Assembly (NCBI GenBank): GCA_046269235.1
Contig: JBJZOS010000007.1
Location: 88,443 to 152,442 of the forward strand
Length of the DNA: 64,000 nt
Direction: 5' to 3'
Source of the DNA: Soonwooa sp032078105
GTDB lineage: Bacteria; Bacteroidota; Bacteroidia; Flavobacteriales; Weeksellaceae
The position numbers were made by a program, and so were the translations under genes. Under the pieces are notes generated by a model. That model did not search any database. It had not been told where the DNA came from and was given only the letters and a program-made list of their open reading frames with translations. This document shows positions 36,311 to 44,628 of the stretch, in pieces (position 1 is the stretch's first letter; every line of letters starts with the position of its first letter).

Positions 36311-37084
36311 TTACTTAATCACAAAGGCCGCATATTTACCATCGAAACCTACAATATGTGGCTTAAGATTATTTTGCAAACAATAATCCATAAAAGCAGC
36401 ATTATCAGACACATCATCACTCATTAACACGCCTCCTTTTCTAAGTTTTTCCCACAAAAGAGGATATGCCCACATACGACCGTTGTATGATTTGTCACTA
36501 TCATAGTGCATAAAATCAAATTCTGATTGCTCTGCAAAGATCTTAGGAAGCGATTCTTTATCAGCAAATCTGAACAATTTCCAATTTGTGCGGAGTTGAT
36601 CGGCCACAACACATCCGACATATTTATCTCCATTCTGCGCTAGATAAGGCATATCAGAGCTATACAAAATTCCGTTTCTTTTTTGTAGTGATAACAAGGC
36701 TGCTAGCGATGACCAACCATAGGCTACACCAGTTTCTATTGCATTTTTTGAAGATACATATTCGTTAAGATAATAGATTAAATCCAAAGCGCCTGCACCT
36801 CCCATCTTTATAGGACAATTCTTTTCTGTCTCGGAAGCTTGCTTCATTATTTCCGAATAGATAACATCAATGGATTGATAGTTTTTAAAACCTAATGTCT
36901 GCTCTATAGCTTCATTTTGGCTAATTGCTAAACTTTCGCACCAAGCCTCTGCATTATCTTTTCCTTTGAAAGCTGCTTGTCGTTGGAAGATATTTTTGTA
37001 GATCTTTCTCAAAAGCTCAGGATATAATTGAGGGCGGATTAGATAGGCAAAAAAAGTTTTCGCAATATTAACAATTTCCTTCAT
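36311..37084 (-). CDS. Class I SAM-dependent methyltransferase
   Basis: 257 residues. A Rossmann-type methyltransferase domain occupies about 85-250, with motif I as AIETGVAYGWSSLAAL (about 112-127), an acidic strand end YSSDMPY, and the post-motif block FDFMHYDSDKSYNGRMWA followed by LRKGGVLMSDDVSDN, as in the methyltransferase-24 family acting on hydroxyl groups of sugars or small molecules. The N-terminal 80 residues are helical and may bind substrate or membrane. Target unknown; surface-glycan methylation is one possibility. Its stop codon is immediately adjacent to that of bshA, leaving no room for a terminator between the two. Confidence 0.8.
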   Translation of the reverse strand: MKEIVNIAKTFFAYLIRPQLYPELLRKIYKNIFQRQAAFKGKDNAEAWCESLAISQNEAIEQTLGFKNYQSIDVIYSEIMKQASETEKNCPIKMGGAGALDLIYYLNEYVSSKNAIETGVAYGWSSLAALLSLQKRNGILYSSDMPYLAQNGDKYVGCVVADQLRTNWKLFRFADKESLPKIFAEQSEFDFMHYDSDKSYNGRMWAYPLLWEKLRKGGVLMSDDVSDNAAFMDYCLQNNLKPHIVGFDGKYAAFVIK

Positions 37085-37239
37085 CTGTTTATGTTATTCG
37101 TTTTTAATAAGTACGCAAAATTAACATTATTTTCTAATTTACAATGCTTATTTTGAGAAGTTTAAATCGAGGGATATTAAGAATTATTAATCCTATTATT
37201 AAAAAAAAATGTACTTTTAGTTCTAAGAAACCTAACACC

Positions 37240-38511
37240 ATGATGATCCGTGAAAAACTACTACAATTTCTGTGGAGTACAAAACTCTTTAGCTCCCATG
37301 ATTTTGTTTGCACAAAGGGTTTTCCGATTGAAATAATTAATTATGGAAAATGGAATTATGACCAAGGGCCCGATTTTTCTTTAGCGAAGATTAAATATCA
37401 AAACACCACTTTTGTAGGAAACATCGAAGTGCATGTTAAAAGTTCGGATTGGCATCTTCATCAACATGAAAAAAGTGATCATTATGATTCTTTAATTCTT
37501 CACGTTGTCTATTTTGATGATTGTGATATCGATAGTTTAAAACAAAAAAACATCCCTTGTTTAGAACTTAAAAACTATGTTTCGGAATCGGTTTTAAACA
37601 CTCTCATTGCCCTCAACAACAATCCATTTGATTTTATCGCTTGTGAGAAAATTATAACGCCAAACGATATTCCTCTATTTTTCACGGAACAAAAACTTCT
37701 GGAAAAGCTTGAAAGAAAGCGACAATCTATTTATGAACGACTGAAAAATACGCAAAACAACAAAGAGCAAATCTTATTGGAACAACTCGCTTATGGCTTT
37801 GGCTTAAAAGTAAACTCTGAATTGTTTAGCGAAATGATTTCGTATGTAGGTTTTAATATTTTAAACAAGACAAGAGCGAATCAACTCAGTTTAGAAGCAT
37901 TACTTTTAGGAACTTCCGGACTATTAGATATCGTTGAAAACATTGATGAACAAACTAAAGTTTGGCAACGAGAATATCAATTTTTGGTATCAAAATTTAA
38001 GTTAAGCGATTTGAAGTTTAATCCAAAGTTTTCGAAAATGCGACCTCAAAATTTTCCTACCATTCGATTGTCACAATTATCCGTTTTAATACATCAAGAA
38101 GCACATTTATTTTCAAAAATAATATCTTCGAAAAGTTTAGTGGATTTTTATTCAATTTTAAAAAATGTAAAAAGTTCAAAATATTGGGAGACACATTATC
38201 AGATTTCTAAACCAACTAAAGAGCATTCCACGGCGCTTTCTAAAGATTTTATGGATTTGATAATCCTCAATGTTTTTTTGCCCATTAAATATTACTTTTC
38301 CGAAGATGAAGACATCAATGACCAAATTATTGACTTCTACAAAAACTTAAAACCAGAGAAAAATCACATTGTCGACCAGTGGAAACAACTGCAAATTCCG
38401 ATAAAATCAGCTTTGGAATCGCAAGCTTTTTTACAACATTACCGCGATAATTGTATCGAAAAAAAATGCTTAAATTGCGGTATCGGATTTAAGTTTTTAA
38501 AACATGATTGA
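37240..38511 (+). CDS. DUF2851 family protein
   Basis: 423 residues starting at MMIREKLLQFLW (ATG 37240). The longer frame from 37144 has a Lys-rich, non-conserved prefix and is probably not translated. The pattern FPIEIINYGKWNYDQGPDFS, FVGNIEVHVKSSDWHLHQHE and HDNYDSLILHVVY-like sequences define DUF2851, a Bacteroidetes family whose N-terminal part resembles nuclease-like folds; function is unproven. The C-terminal CLNCGIGFKFL may bind metal together with C-x4-K-K-C just before. It overlaps the PspC-domain gene by 8 bp, a conserved pairing in relatives as far as I recall. Confidence 0.86.
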   Translation: MMIREKLLQFLWSTKLFSSHDFVCTKGFPIEIINYGKWNYDQGPDFSLAKIKYQNTTFVGNIEVHVKSSDWHLHQHEKSDHYDSLILHVVYFDDCDIDSLKQKNIPCLELKNYVSESVLNTLIALNNNPFDFIACEKIITPNDIPLFFTEQKLLEKLERKRQSIYERLKNTQNNKEQILLEQLAYGFGLKVNSELFSEMISYVGFNILNKTRANQLSLEALLLGTSGLLDIVENIDEQTKVWQREYQFLVSKFKLSDLKFNPKFSKMRPQNFPTIRLSQLSVLIHQEAHLFSKIISSKSLVDFYSILKNVKSSKYWETHYQISKPTKEHSTALSKDFMDLIILNVFLPIKYYFSEDEDINDQIIDFYKNLKPEKNHIVDQWKQLQIPIKSALESQAFLQHYRDNCIEKKCLNCGIGFKFLKHD

Positions 38512-38725
38512 CAATATACGTCACCGCTTTGAGAGAGAATGGTTTGGGGTTTTGACCAGAATGGGAAGCAAGTTGGGAATACCAGTATCTAAGCTGCGTG
38601 TGTTCTTCATCTACTCTACTTTTGCAACCGCAGGTATTTTCTTCTTATTCTATTTAGGACTAGCTTTTACGCTTTGGATAAAGGATTGCATCGTTGTTAA
38701 AAGACCAAATGTATTTGATCTTTAA
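38504..38725 (+). CDS. PspC domain membrane protein
   Basis: 73 residues. A short amphipathic N-terminus (MIDNIRHRFEREWFGVLTRM) leads into GSKLGIPVSKLRVFFIYSTF and one long hydrophobic helix (about 33-60), the arrangement of PspC-domain proteins, which in enterobacteria sense membrane stress through PspA. No pspA/B genes are nearby, so a psp system is not implied. Overlaps DUF2851 by 8 bp and ends before a strong terminator. Confidence 0.82.
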   Translation: MIDNIRHRFEREWFGVLTRMGSKLGIPVSKLRVFFIYSTFATAGIFFLFYLGLAFTLWIKDCIVVKRPNVFDL

Positions 38726-38770
38726 GATTTTTTATTTTGAAAGTTGAGAAAATAAATAATTTTGATACAT

Positions 38771-38811
38771 AAAAAAGCCTTTACGATTTCAGAAATCCTA
38801 AAGGCTTTTTT
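38771..38811 (+). terminator. Strong bidirectional terminator (PspC gene / aspS)
   Basis: AAAAAAGCCTTTA pairs with TAAAGGCTTTTTT; an inner GATTT/AAATC stem extends it after a C-C bulge. T-run follows. Lies between convergent genes. Confidence 0.9.
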
Positions 38812-38844
38812 TCTATATATTTCTTAGATTGTATTTAAAAATCC

Positions 38845-40599
38845 TTAATTCTTAAAATCCAATTTCAATTCTAATTCCCCCAATTGAGTTTCTGCAATTG
38901 GCGCAGGAGCATCGATCATGACGTCGCGGCCAGAGTTATTTTTTGGAAAGGCGATGTAATCTCTAATCACTTCGTTTCCGTCAAGAATTGCCACCAATCT
39001 ATCAAAACCGAAAGCTAAACCTCCATGTGGCGGAGCGCCATATTTGAAGGCATTCATCAAGAATCCGAATTGTGCTTCTGCTTGTTCCTTGGTGAAGCCT
39101 AATAAATCGAACATTTTTGATTGTAATTCTTTATCAAAAATTCTGATAGAACCACCACCAATTTCATTTCCGTTTAATACTAAATCGTAAGCGTTGGCTC
39201 TTGCTTTCCCAGGATCGGTTTCTAGTAAACTAAAATCTTCGGTCTTTGGAGATGTGAATGGGTGGTGCATGGCGTGGTATCTTCCTGTTTCTTCGTCCCA
39301 TTCCAAAAGAGGAAAATCAATAACCCAAAGTGGTGCAAACTCATCACCTTTTCTTAATCCTAAACGATTTCCAAGTTCCATTCTCAATGCAGAAAGTTGT
39401 GTTCTTACTTTGTTTTCAGAACCAGAAAGAATTAACATTAAGTCTCCAGCTTTAGCACCAAATTCCTCAACAATTTTCTTTAAATCTTCTTCGCTGTAGA
39501 ATTTGTTAACAGATGAAGTAATCGTTCCGTCAGCTTGATATTTAACCCAAACCATTCCTAAAGCTCCAATTTGTGGACGTTTTACCCAATCTGTCAGCTC
39601 ATCGATTTGCTTTCTTGTATATTCTGCAGCACCTTCCACATTGATTCCCACAACCAATTCGGCATCGTCAAATATTTTAAAATCTTTTCCTTTTGTTAAA
39701 TCATTTAACTCATGAAACTTCATTCCGAAACGGATATCTGGCTTGTCGTTTCCGTAAGTTTTCATAGCATCGGCAAACGTCATTCTCGGAAAATCTTGGA
39801 AATCTTTTCCCGTGATGTCTTTCAACAAAGTTTTGGTCATGCCTTCGAAAACATTCATAATGTCTTCTTGTTCCACAAACGCCATTTCGCAATCGATTTG
39901 TGTAAATTCTGGTTGTCTGTCGGCTCTTAAATCCTCGTCACGGAAACATTTCACGATTTGAAAATATTTGTCCATTCCGCCAACCATCAGCAATTGTTTA
40001 AAGGTTTGAGGTGACTGCGGTAGTGCATAAAACTGTCCAGGATTCATTCTGCTTGGTACGACGAAATCTCTTGCACCTTCTGGTGTCGATTTAATTAAAA
40101 CGGGAGTTTCAACTTCGATAAAACCTTCATCAGAAAGATAGTTTCTTACTTTTTGTGCCATCTTGTGACGGAAAATCAATTTGTCCTTCACTGGATTTCT
40201 ACGGATATCCAAATAGCGGTATTTCATTCTCAATTCTTCGCCGCCATCGGTTTCGTCTTCAATGGTAAACGGTGGAAGTTCTGAAGCGTTTAGAATTTTT
40301 AAATCCGAAACTAAAATTTCAATTTCTCCTGTAGGGATTTTTGGATTTTTAGAAGCTCTTTCAATCACATTTCCTTGAACTTGAATCACAAATTCGCGAC
40401 CCAATTTTTTAGCTTCTTCCATTAAAGCCGCTGTTGAACGCTCTTGGTCAAAAACCAACTGCGTAACTCCATAACGATCTCGCAAATCGATCCAAATCAT
40501 AAAACCTTTATCACGAATGGTTTGTACCCATCCTGAAAGTGTAACTTCTTCATTTAGATTTTTTAGCGTCAATGCGCCATTGGTGCGTGTACGGAACAT
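38845..40599 (-). CDS. aspS: Aspartyl-tRNA synthetase
   Basis: 584 residues, class II synthetase. N-terminal OB-fold anticodon-binding domain (about 1-105, TLSGWVQTIRDKGFMIWIDL), catalytic core with motif 2 FRDEDLRADRQPEFTQID (about 217-234), a bacterial-type insertion (GAD) domain at about 290-410, and motif 3 GGLAFGFDRLVAIL (about 528-541). Length and the GAD insertion mark the bacterial AspRS. Non-discriminating versus discriminating specificity cannot be told. A TATCTTTG -7 box lies 35 nt upstream. Confidence 0.97.
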   Translation of the reverse strand: MFRTRTNGALTLKNLNEEVTLSGWVQTIRDKGFMIWIDLRDRYGVTQLVFDQERSTAALMEEAKKLGREFVIQVQGNVIERASKNPKIPTGEIEILVSDLKILNASELPPFTIEDETDGGEELRMKYRYLDIRRNPVKDKLIFRHKMAQKVRNYLSDEGFIEVETPVLIKSTPEGARDFVVPSRMNPGQFYALPQSPQTFKQLLMVGGMDKYFQIVKCFRDEDLRADRQPEFTQIDCEMAFVEQEDIMNVFEGMTKTLLKDITGKDFQDFPRMTFADAMKTYGNDKPDIRFGMKFHELNDLTKGKDFKIFDDAELVVGINVEGAAEYTRKQIDELTDWVKRPQIGALGMVWVKYQADGTITSSVNKFYSEEDLKKIVEEFGAKAGDLMLILSGSENKVRTQLSALRMELGNRLGLRKGDEFAPLWVIDFPLLEWDEETGRYHAMHHPFTSPKTEDFSLLETDPGKARANAYDLVLNGNEIGGGSIRIFDKELQSKMFDLLGFTKEQAEAQFGFLMNAFKYGAPPHGGLAFGFDRLVAILDGNEVIRDYIAFPKNNSGRDVMIDAPAPIAETQLGELELKLDFKN

Positions 40600-40634
40600 A
40601 TTTTGAATTTGAAATTTGATATATTTTCTGTTTG

Positions 40635-40642
40635 CAAAGATA
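40635..40642 (-). promoter_or_regulatory. -7 box (TATCTTTG) of aspS
   Basis: Perfect TAnnTTTG on the minus strand, 35 nt before the aspS ATG. No clear -33 TTG. Confidence 0.5.
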
Positions 40643-40689
40643 GTAAAAAATGATTTTAGTCAGTTATGAAATATAATTATATTAAGTGC

Positions 40690-40720
40690 TTTGGTAGCAA
40701 CGAAACGAGTTCTATTTTTG
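40690..40720 (+). promoter_or_regulatory. Promoter of the secreted endonuclease gene
   Basis: TTTG (40690-40693), 19 nt spacer, TATTTTTG (40713-40720): an essentially perfect consensus. ATG follows 22 nt later. Confidence 0.8.
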
Positions 40721-40742
40721 CATCCTTTAAAAATCGAACCTT

Positions 40743-41804
40743 ATGAAAATTATTACTTTTTTTCTGCTTTTGCCATTATTGGTGTTTGGGCAAACCATTC
40801 CGCAATATTACAGCGGTGTAGATTTTACACAATCTAAAGAGATTGTTAAACAGCAGTTAACTTATCTTATTACTAGTACACATCATCAAATCGGTTATAA
40901 TATGGTGTGGAATGTACTAGACAGATCAGATGAAGATCCAGAAAATTCTAAAAATGTTTTATTGATTTATGGATATGACAATATTCCAGCCAGTATGCAA
41001 GAAAGAAGCAGAGATAAAACGAAGAAAGCTCAATCTGGAACGTTAACTGATAAATGGAATAGAGAGCATGTTTTTTGTAAATCTTTGGCTAGTCCAATTT
41101 TAATTGGCACAGGAAGCACTATTGATGCGGGTTCTGATGCACATAATCTTAGACCTATTGATGGAAGATGGAATAGTACTCGAAACAATAGGCCTTATGA
41201 AGATGCACAAGGATTGTCTAGGATTTTAGCAAGCGGAAACTGGTATCCAGGAGATGAATGGAAAGGAGATGTAGCAAGAATTATTATGTACATGTATGTA
41301 AGATGGGGAGCAAGAACTTTGCCTAATAATATTGCAATGGGAGGAAATGCTTTATATCAGATTCCAGATGTTCCAGATGTTGTTTTGAAATGGAATAGAG
41401 AAGACCCACCTTCAGCATTTGAAATAAGAAGAAATAATGAAATTTATTACACCCAGACTAATAGAAATCCTTTTATAGATAATCCTTATTTAGCGACTTT
41501 AATTTGGGGAGGTGATAAGGCTCAAGATACTTGGGGAATTTCTAATGTCCTTGGAACTGATAATTATTTGTTAGAAGAGAAAGTAGCAATAGTGCCGGCT
41601 GTAAGCAATAAAGGGGAACTGCTTAAAATTGTAAGTGCTGGTGTTAAAAATATAGAAATTTACAATATGTTTGGTCAACAAGTGTATGCAAAACATGGGA
41701 AAATTACTGAGTTTAATGCTCCACATAATAGCGGAGTTTATATAGTAAGAATTTTCTTAGAATCTAATAATAAATCTATAGTGAAACAAATTATAGTAAA
41801 ATAA
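40743..41804 (+). CDS. Secreted endonuclease I family nuclease with T9SS sorting domain
   Basis: 353 residues. Signal peptide (about 1-17, VFGQT), then an endonuclease I (EndA/Dns-type) domain at about 30-265 with the catalytic WNREHVFCKS (H109) and metal-binding SDAHNLRP (H134, N135) motifs. The last ~75 residues (IVSAGVKNIEIYNMFGQQVY ... GVYIVRIF ... KQIIVK) are a type A sorting domain used by the type IX secretion system, so the enzyme is released or surface-bound. Likely roles are nutrient DNA scavenging or matrix degradation. Single gene with strong promoter and terminator. Confidence 0.93.
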   Translation: MKIITFFLLLPLLVFGQTIPQYYSGVDFTQSKEIVKQQLTYLITSTHHQIGYNMVWNVLDRSDEDPENSKNVLLIYGYDNIPASMQERSRDKTKKAQSGTLTDKWNREHVFCKSLASPILIGTGSTIDAGSDAHNLRPIDGRWNSTRNNRPYEDAQGLSRILASGNWYPGDEWKGDVARIIMYMYVRWGARTLPNNIAMGGNALYQIPDVPDVVLKWNREDPPSAFEIRRNNEIYYTQTNRNPFIDNPYLATLIWGGDKAQDTWGISNVLGTDNYLLEEKVAIVPAVSNKGELLKIVSAGVKNIEIYNMFGQQVYAKHGKITEFNAPHNSGVYIVRIFLESNNKSIVKQIIVK

Positions 41805-41808
41805 ACGG

Positions 41809-41836
41809 AAGGCTATCAGTATCGATAGCCTTTTTT
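41809..41836 (+). terminator. Terminator after the endonuclease gene
   Basis: Stem AAGGCTATC / GATAGCCTT with a 6-nt loop, followed by six T. Lies just before the XRE pseudogene on the opposite strand. Confidence 0.9.
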
Positions 41837-41843
41837 ATGAATT

Positions 41844-42046
41844 TTAGGGAATATATCCTAATAAATCTGCTGGATTGCAATCTAAAGCCTTGCAGATGCC
41901 TTTTAAAGTTGAAAGTTTGATGGCTTTTGCTTTTCCTGTTTTTAAAATTGATAAGTTAGCCTGTGTGATACCAATTTTTTCTGCCAATTCCTGGGATTCA
42001 TTTTACGCTTGGCAAGCATTACGTCTACGTTGATGATGATTGGCAT
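41844..42046 (-). pseudogene. XRE-family (Cro/CI-type) regulator with one-base frameshift
   Basis: From ATG 42046 the frame reads MPIIINVDVMLAKRKM and then must shift by one base near 41994-42000 to continue SQELAEKIGITQANLSILKT, GKAKAIKLSTLKGICKALDC, NPADLLGYIP and stop (41844-41846). The span of 203 nt is one short of a 67-residue gene. This is the short HTH_26-type regulator that usually follows a DUF2975 membrane protein. Because only one base is missing, a sequencing error cannot be excluded, but the DUF2975 partner is also broken, favouring true decay. Confidence 0.8.
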
Positions 42047-42049
42047 AAC

Positions 42050-42250
42050 TTAAATTGTTAAATCTGTTTCGTTTTGAAGTTCTAATCCTTTTTTGAAGAA
42101 AGCCACGACAAAGAATAATGTGATTCAGAAAAGGATAAACATCACAAAAGATAAAAAACTAGCGCCAGAACTCGAATGATTATAAAAAAATTGAAATGCA
42201 ACTGTTTAAGATAAAATTTTTATGTTTTTTCTTTTTCTATAAAGGGTATT
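42050..42250 (-). pseudogene. DUF2975 membrane protein remnant
   Basis: Only the C-terminal part is legible: ...VAFQFFYNHSSSGASFLSFV, MFILF, TGA (42125-42127), ITLFFVVAFFKKGLELQNET-DLTI and a proper stop at 42050-42052. A second in-frame TAA is at 42206-42208. The FKKGLELQNE ending followed immediately by an XRE gene is the standard layout of this two-gene regulatory unit. The N-terminal half cannot be followed beyond about 42250 and is probably deleted or scrambled. Confidence 0.72.
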
Positions 42251-42336
42251 TTGGGAATGATGGCTTGTAACCTATTTTGGTTTTTGGAGAAGTAGATTTA
42301 GATTTTTTTATAATGATTGTTTGTCAGTTAGTAGTT

Positions 42337-42489
42337 GCGTGAGCGATGCTAGCGGATATCCTTTTGGGTTGGAGCGAGGCGGCGGAGCGCAGCGGAGCCA
42401 TCCGAGCGACAAGCTAAAAGATAGGAGCGGACGTAGCGACCCGAGGTTTTCGGATGGTTTTCGGTTTGGAGAAAAACTCGGGACACGCC
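42337..42489 (+). ncRNA. Structured intergenic element, copy A (GCGTG...CACGC closed)
   Basis: A 153-nt block, much more GC-rich than its surroundings. It opens with GCGTGAGCG and closes with GGGACACGCC; the terminal GCGTG and CACGC are complementary. Near the 3' end CCCGAG (42440-42445) pairs with CTCGGG (42477-42482) and, after one mismatch, TTTTC with GAAAA. CTTTT (42361-42365) can pair with AAAAG (42416-42420). Copy B at 56099 shares the landmarks and the length. The class (RNA, REP-like repeat or regulatory DNA) is not known; 'ncRNA' is a working label. It lies just upstream of the THX promoter. Confidence 0.5.
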
Positions 42490-42503
42490 AAAAAAAAAGG
42501 GTT

Positions 42504-42534
42504 TTTGTGAATTAAATTTTATTTCCTAAATTCG
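42504..42534 (+). promoter_or_regulatory. Promoter of the THX gene
   Basis: TTTG (42504-42507), 19 nt spacer, TAAATTCG (42527-42534; one mismatch to TAnnTTTG). Begins 15 nt after structured element A and lies 30 nt before the ATG. Confidence 0.55.
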
Positions 42535-42564
42535 TAATAACCAAACACTTAATCTTTTAAAAAT

Positions 42565-42792
42565 ATGGGAAAAGGAGATCAAAAATCTAGAAGAGGCAAG
42601 ATAACTGCAGGAAGTTATGGGAAAAGAAGACCTCGAAAATCATCAAATCCTGTGGTAGTTGCCGAAAAACCTGTGGAGGCGAAAGCGGAAACAAAAGCAA
42701 AAGTAGCAAAGCCGAAAGCCGAGAAAAAAGTGGAAGCCGAGGTTGAAGAAAAACCGAAAGCCAAAAAAACAACAAAAAAGACCGAAGAATAA
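42565..42792 (+). CDS. 30S ribosomal protein THX with extended tail
   Basis: 75 residues. The first ~26 residues, MGKGDQKSRRGKITAGSYGK followed by RRPRKS, are the THX (bTHX) ribosomal protein, which binds in the head of the 30S subunit. In its best-known form the protein is only about 26-30 residues; here a 45-residue Lys/Ala/Glu-rich tail follows (repeats of KPxAxxK), low in complexity and probably disordered. The start is the only ATG and the THX sequence begins at it. The stop codon lies in the loop of the terminator hairpin. Confidence 0.88.
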   Translation: MGKGDQKSRRGKITAGSYGKRRPRKSSNPVVVAEKPVEAKAETKAKVAKPKAEKKVEAEVEEKPKAKKTTKKTEE

Positions 42793-42804
42793 TCTTCGGT
42801 CTTT
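42780..42804 (+). terminator. Terminator overlapping the THX stop codon
   Basis: GACCGAAGA / TCTTCGGTC with loop ATAA; the TAA stop of THX is in the loop. Followed by TTTTAT. Convergent with the DUF937 gene. Confidence 0.85.
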
Positions 42805-42824
42805 TATATTTTTGAAAAATGGTT

Positions 42825-43481
42825 TTACTTGCCTCCAAGTAGGCTTCCTAATAATCCACCAAGTCCACCTTTTTGAGATTGTTGTTGGTCTCCGCCACCC
42901 AATACACTTCCTAAGATATCGTTAAGTGGATTACCTGACGAGTGTGATTGTCCGCCACCAAGGACGCTACCCAAAATATCGTTAAGAGGATTTGATTGCT
43001 GTGATTGTGCTTGGTTTTGAGCACCACCAAGGATGCCACCTAAAAGGTCACCTAGACCACCAGCATTAACATTGTTTTGTTGTTTTTGCTGACCGATATA
43101 ACCCATGATAACTGGAGCTAGCATCGCCAAAACTGGAGCTATTTTGTCCATAGAAATACCAGTATTTTGCGAAAGTTGATTTTCAACCGCTACTTTGTTA
43201 CCACCAAAAATATGATCAAGGATCGAGTTACCTTCAGCTTGTCTATTAAGCGCTTGCGAGGGATCGTTAAGGATACTTCCGTCATGGTCTTTATCTAAAG
43301 CATTGTTAAGTGCTTCTGCTTCTTTAGCATCTTGAGATTTATTTCTAAGGTAAGAGATTACTAATGGCGCAGCAACTGCTAGTAATGCGATAATTTGATT
43401 TTTGCTGATTCCGAATTTGTTTTCAGCTTGTTCTGCAACTTGGTTGCTAGAGTTTCCTGTTAATAGATCTAATAGACTCAT
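42825..43481 (-). CDS. DUF937 (YidB-like) family protein
   Basis: 218 residues. Residues ~1-135 are helical with two related halves (NQVAEQAENKFGISKNQIIA and NQLSQNTGISMDKIAPVLAM), each a DUF937-type helical repeat. The remaining ~85 residues are Gly/Leu/Gln-rich with a tandem repeat NPLNDILGSVLGGG twice plus degenerate GGLGDLLGGILGG and GGLGGLLGSLLGG copies, likely flexible and aggregation-prone. No signal peptide. Function unknown. It stands alone on the minus strand. Confidence 0.85.
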   Translation of the reverse strand: MSLLDLLTGNSSNQVAEQAENKFGISKNQIIALLAVAAPLVISYLRNKSQDAKEAEALNNALDKDHDGSILNDPSQALNRQAEGNSILDHIFGGNKVAVENQLSQNTGISMDKIAPVLAMLAPVIMGYIGQQKQQNNVNAGGLGDLLGGILGGAQNQAQSQQSNPLNDILGSVLGGGQSHSSGNPLNDILGSVLGGGDQQQSQKGGLGGLLGSLLGGK

Positions 43482-43538
43482 AGTGTTTTTATGTTTTTTT
43501 TTAAATTAGTGTAACGAATTTAGGGAATTTGTTAGCAA

Positions 43539-44003
43539 TTAGTATACCGTTTTATCCGACTTTTCTGTCCATTTTTTAAAGGTTTGTAAAGCTTCATCTC
43601 TTAACATCGAATACATCGGGATTTTTCGATTTTCGATTGCTAATGCTATTTCATCATATATTAAAGAGTCATCAAAACCGATATTTTTTGCATCTTCCCG
43701 TGTGTTGGCGTAATATATTTTGTCAATTCTTGCCCAATAGATAGCGCTAAGGCACATCGGACAAGGCTCACACGAGGTGTAGATTTCGCATCCGGAAAGA
43801 TTAAAATCATTGAGATATGTAGCTGCATTTCTAATCGCAACAACTTCTGCATGTGCAGTTGGATCTTTATCAACAGTGACTTTGTTGCTACCTTCGGCGA
43901 TAATTTTACCATCTTTCACCACGACTGCGCCAAAAGGCCCTCCGCCAAGATCTAGATTCTCAGAAGAGCAAGCTATGGCTCTATGCATAAATTTGGGATT
44001 CAT
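43539..44003 (-). CDS. Nucleoside/guanine deaminase (CDA superfamily)
   Basis: 154 residues. Zinc cytidine-deaminase-like fold with the catalytic HAE (about 50-52, TAHAEVVAIRNA) and second motif CEPCPMCLSAIYWARI (about 79-94). FGAVVVKDGKII is the substrate-loop strand. The segment YYANTREDAKNIGFDD resembles GuaD-type guanine deaminase (guanine to xanthine) more than tRNA adenosine deaminase TadA, so guanine deaminase is the best guess. Twelve bp downstream of DUF2480, same strand. Confidence 0.87.
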   Translation of the reverse strand: MNPKFMHRAIACSSENLDLGGGPFGAVVVKDGKIIAEGSNKVTVDKDPTAHAEVVAIRNAATYLNDFNLSGCEIYTSCEPCPMCLSAIYWARIDKIYYANTREDAKNIGFDDSLIYDEIALAIENRKIPMYSMLRDEALQTFKKWTEKSDKTVY

Positions 44004-44015
44004 AGTTATTTTGTT

Positions 44016-44528
44016 TTAGTTTTTAAAAATAGGAACATTGCTACAAGCTTCGCCGAACATCAAAGATTTAACCATTGGCTTAAGTTGTTCTACCAATTCG
44101 ATGTAGGCATTATTCGGCATATCAACGTCGGAGCAACCCTTTACTAGAACACGCTTGTCTTTTAGTTCAGAGTAATCATAAGTTTTAATAGCATTGTGCA
44201 TCAACAGAACATTAAGATCTTCTAAATTTCCAAAAACCACTTTTTTGGTTGTGTCTGTTAATTTCGCTGCAATTAAAAAATACGCCCAAAGCGGAATAAT
44301 AACATCTTCTGAGCAATAGATGTATACGTAAGCATCGCGATAATCTTCCGGATTGATCTTTTCTATTTTTTCGCGATAATCTTTCTCGCGAAGGATAAGA
44401 CCTTCATACAAAAAATCTTTTAGGTCGATTCCTATTTTTTTGCCTTTCGGCATCAAAGACGATAAATCAAAATTTACCAAACTCGTATTTTCTGCAACTT
44501 TATTTCTGATTTCGAATTCTTCTGACAT
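44016..44528 (-). CDS. DUF2480 family protein
   Basis: 170-residue cytosolic protein. NKVAENTSLVNFDLSSLMPK at the N-terminus, YIYCSEDVIIPLWAYFLIAA in the middle and LVKGCSDVDMPNNAYIELVE near the end match DUF2480, a Bacteroidetes family often found near Fe-S assembly genes and perhaps itself involved there (conserved Cys residues at the VKGCSD and GEACSN positions). That role is inference. Probably co-transcribed with the deaminase; a perfect -7 box precedes it. Confidence 0.85.
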   Translation of the reverse strand: MSEEFEIRNKVAENTSLVNFDLSSLMPKGKKIGIDLKDFLYEGLILREKDYREKIEKINPEDYRDAYVYIYCSEDVIIPLWAYFLIAAKLTDTTKKVVFGNLEDLNVLLMHNAIKTYDYSELKDKRVLVKGCSDVDMPNNAYIELVEQLKPMVKSLMFGEACSNVPIFKN

Positions 44529-44550
44529 GATATTATTTTTATCTTTACAA

Positions 44551-44558
44551 CAAATTTA
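44551..44558 (-). promoter_or_regulatory. -7 box (TAAATTTG) of DUF2480
   Basis: Perfect minus-strand TAnnTTTG 22 nt before the ATG. No -33 TTG at the expected spacing. Confidence 0.5.
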
Positions 44559-44628
44559 CTTCAAATAATTGATTTTTGATTCATGTTAAAAAGAATCTAA
44601 ATCTAAATTTTAAAACCTTAATTCTACT

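Noticed and set aside
42321..42515. 64-residue ORF on the plus strand (MSVSSCVSDASG...)
   Set aside because: It lies entirely across structured element A; its Gly/Arg/Ser composition is a by-product of the GC-rich repeat and nothing resembles a protein family.
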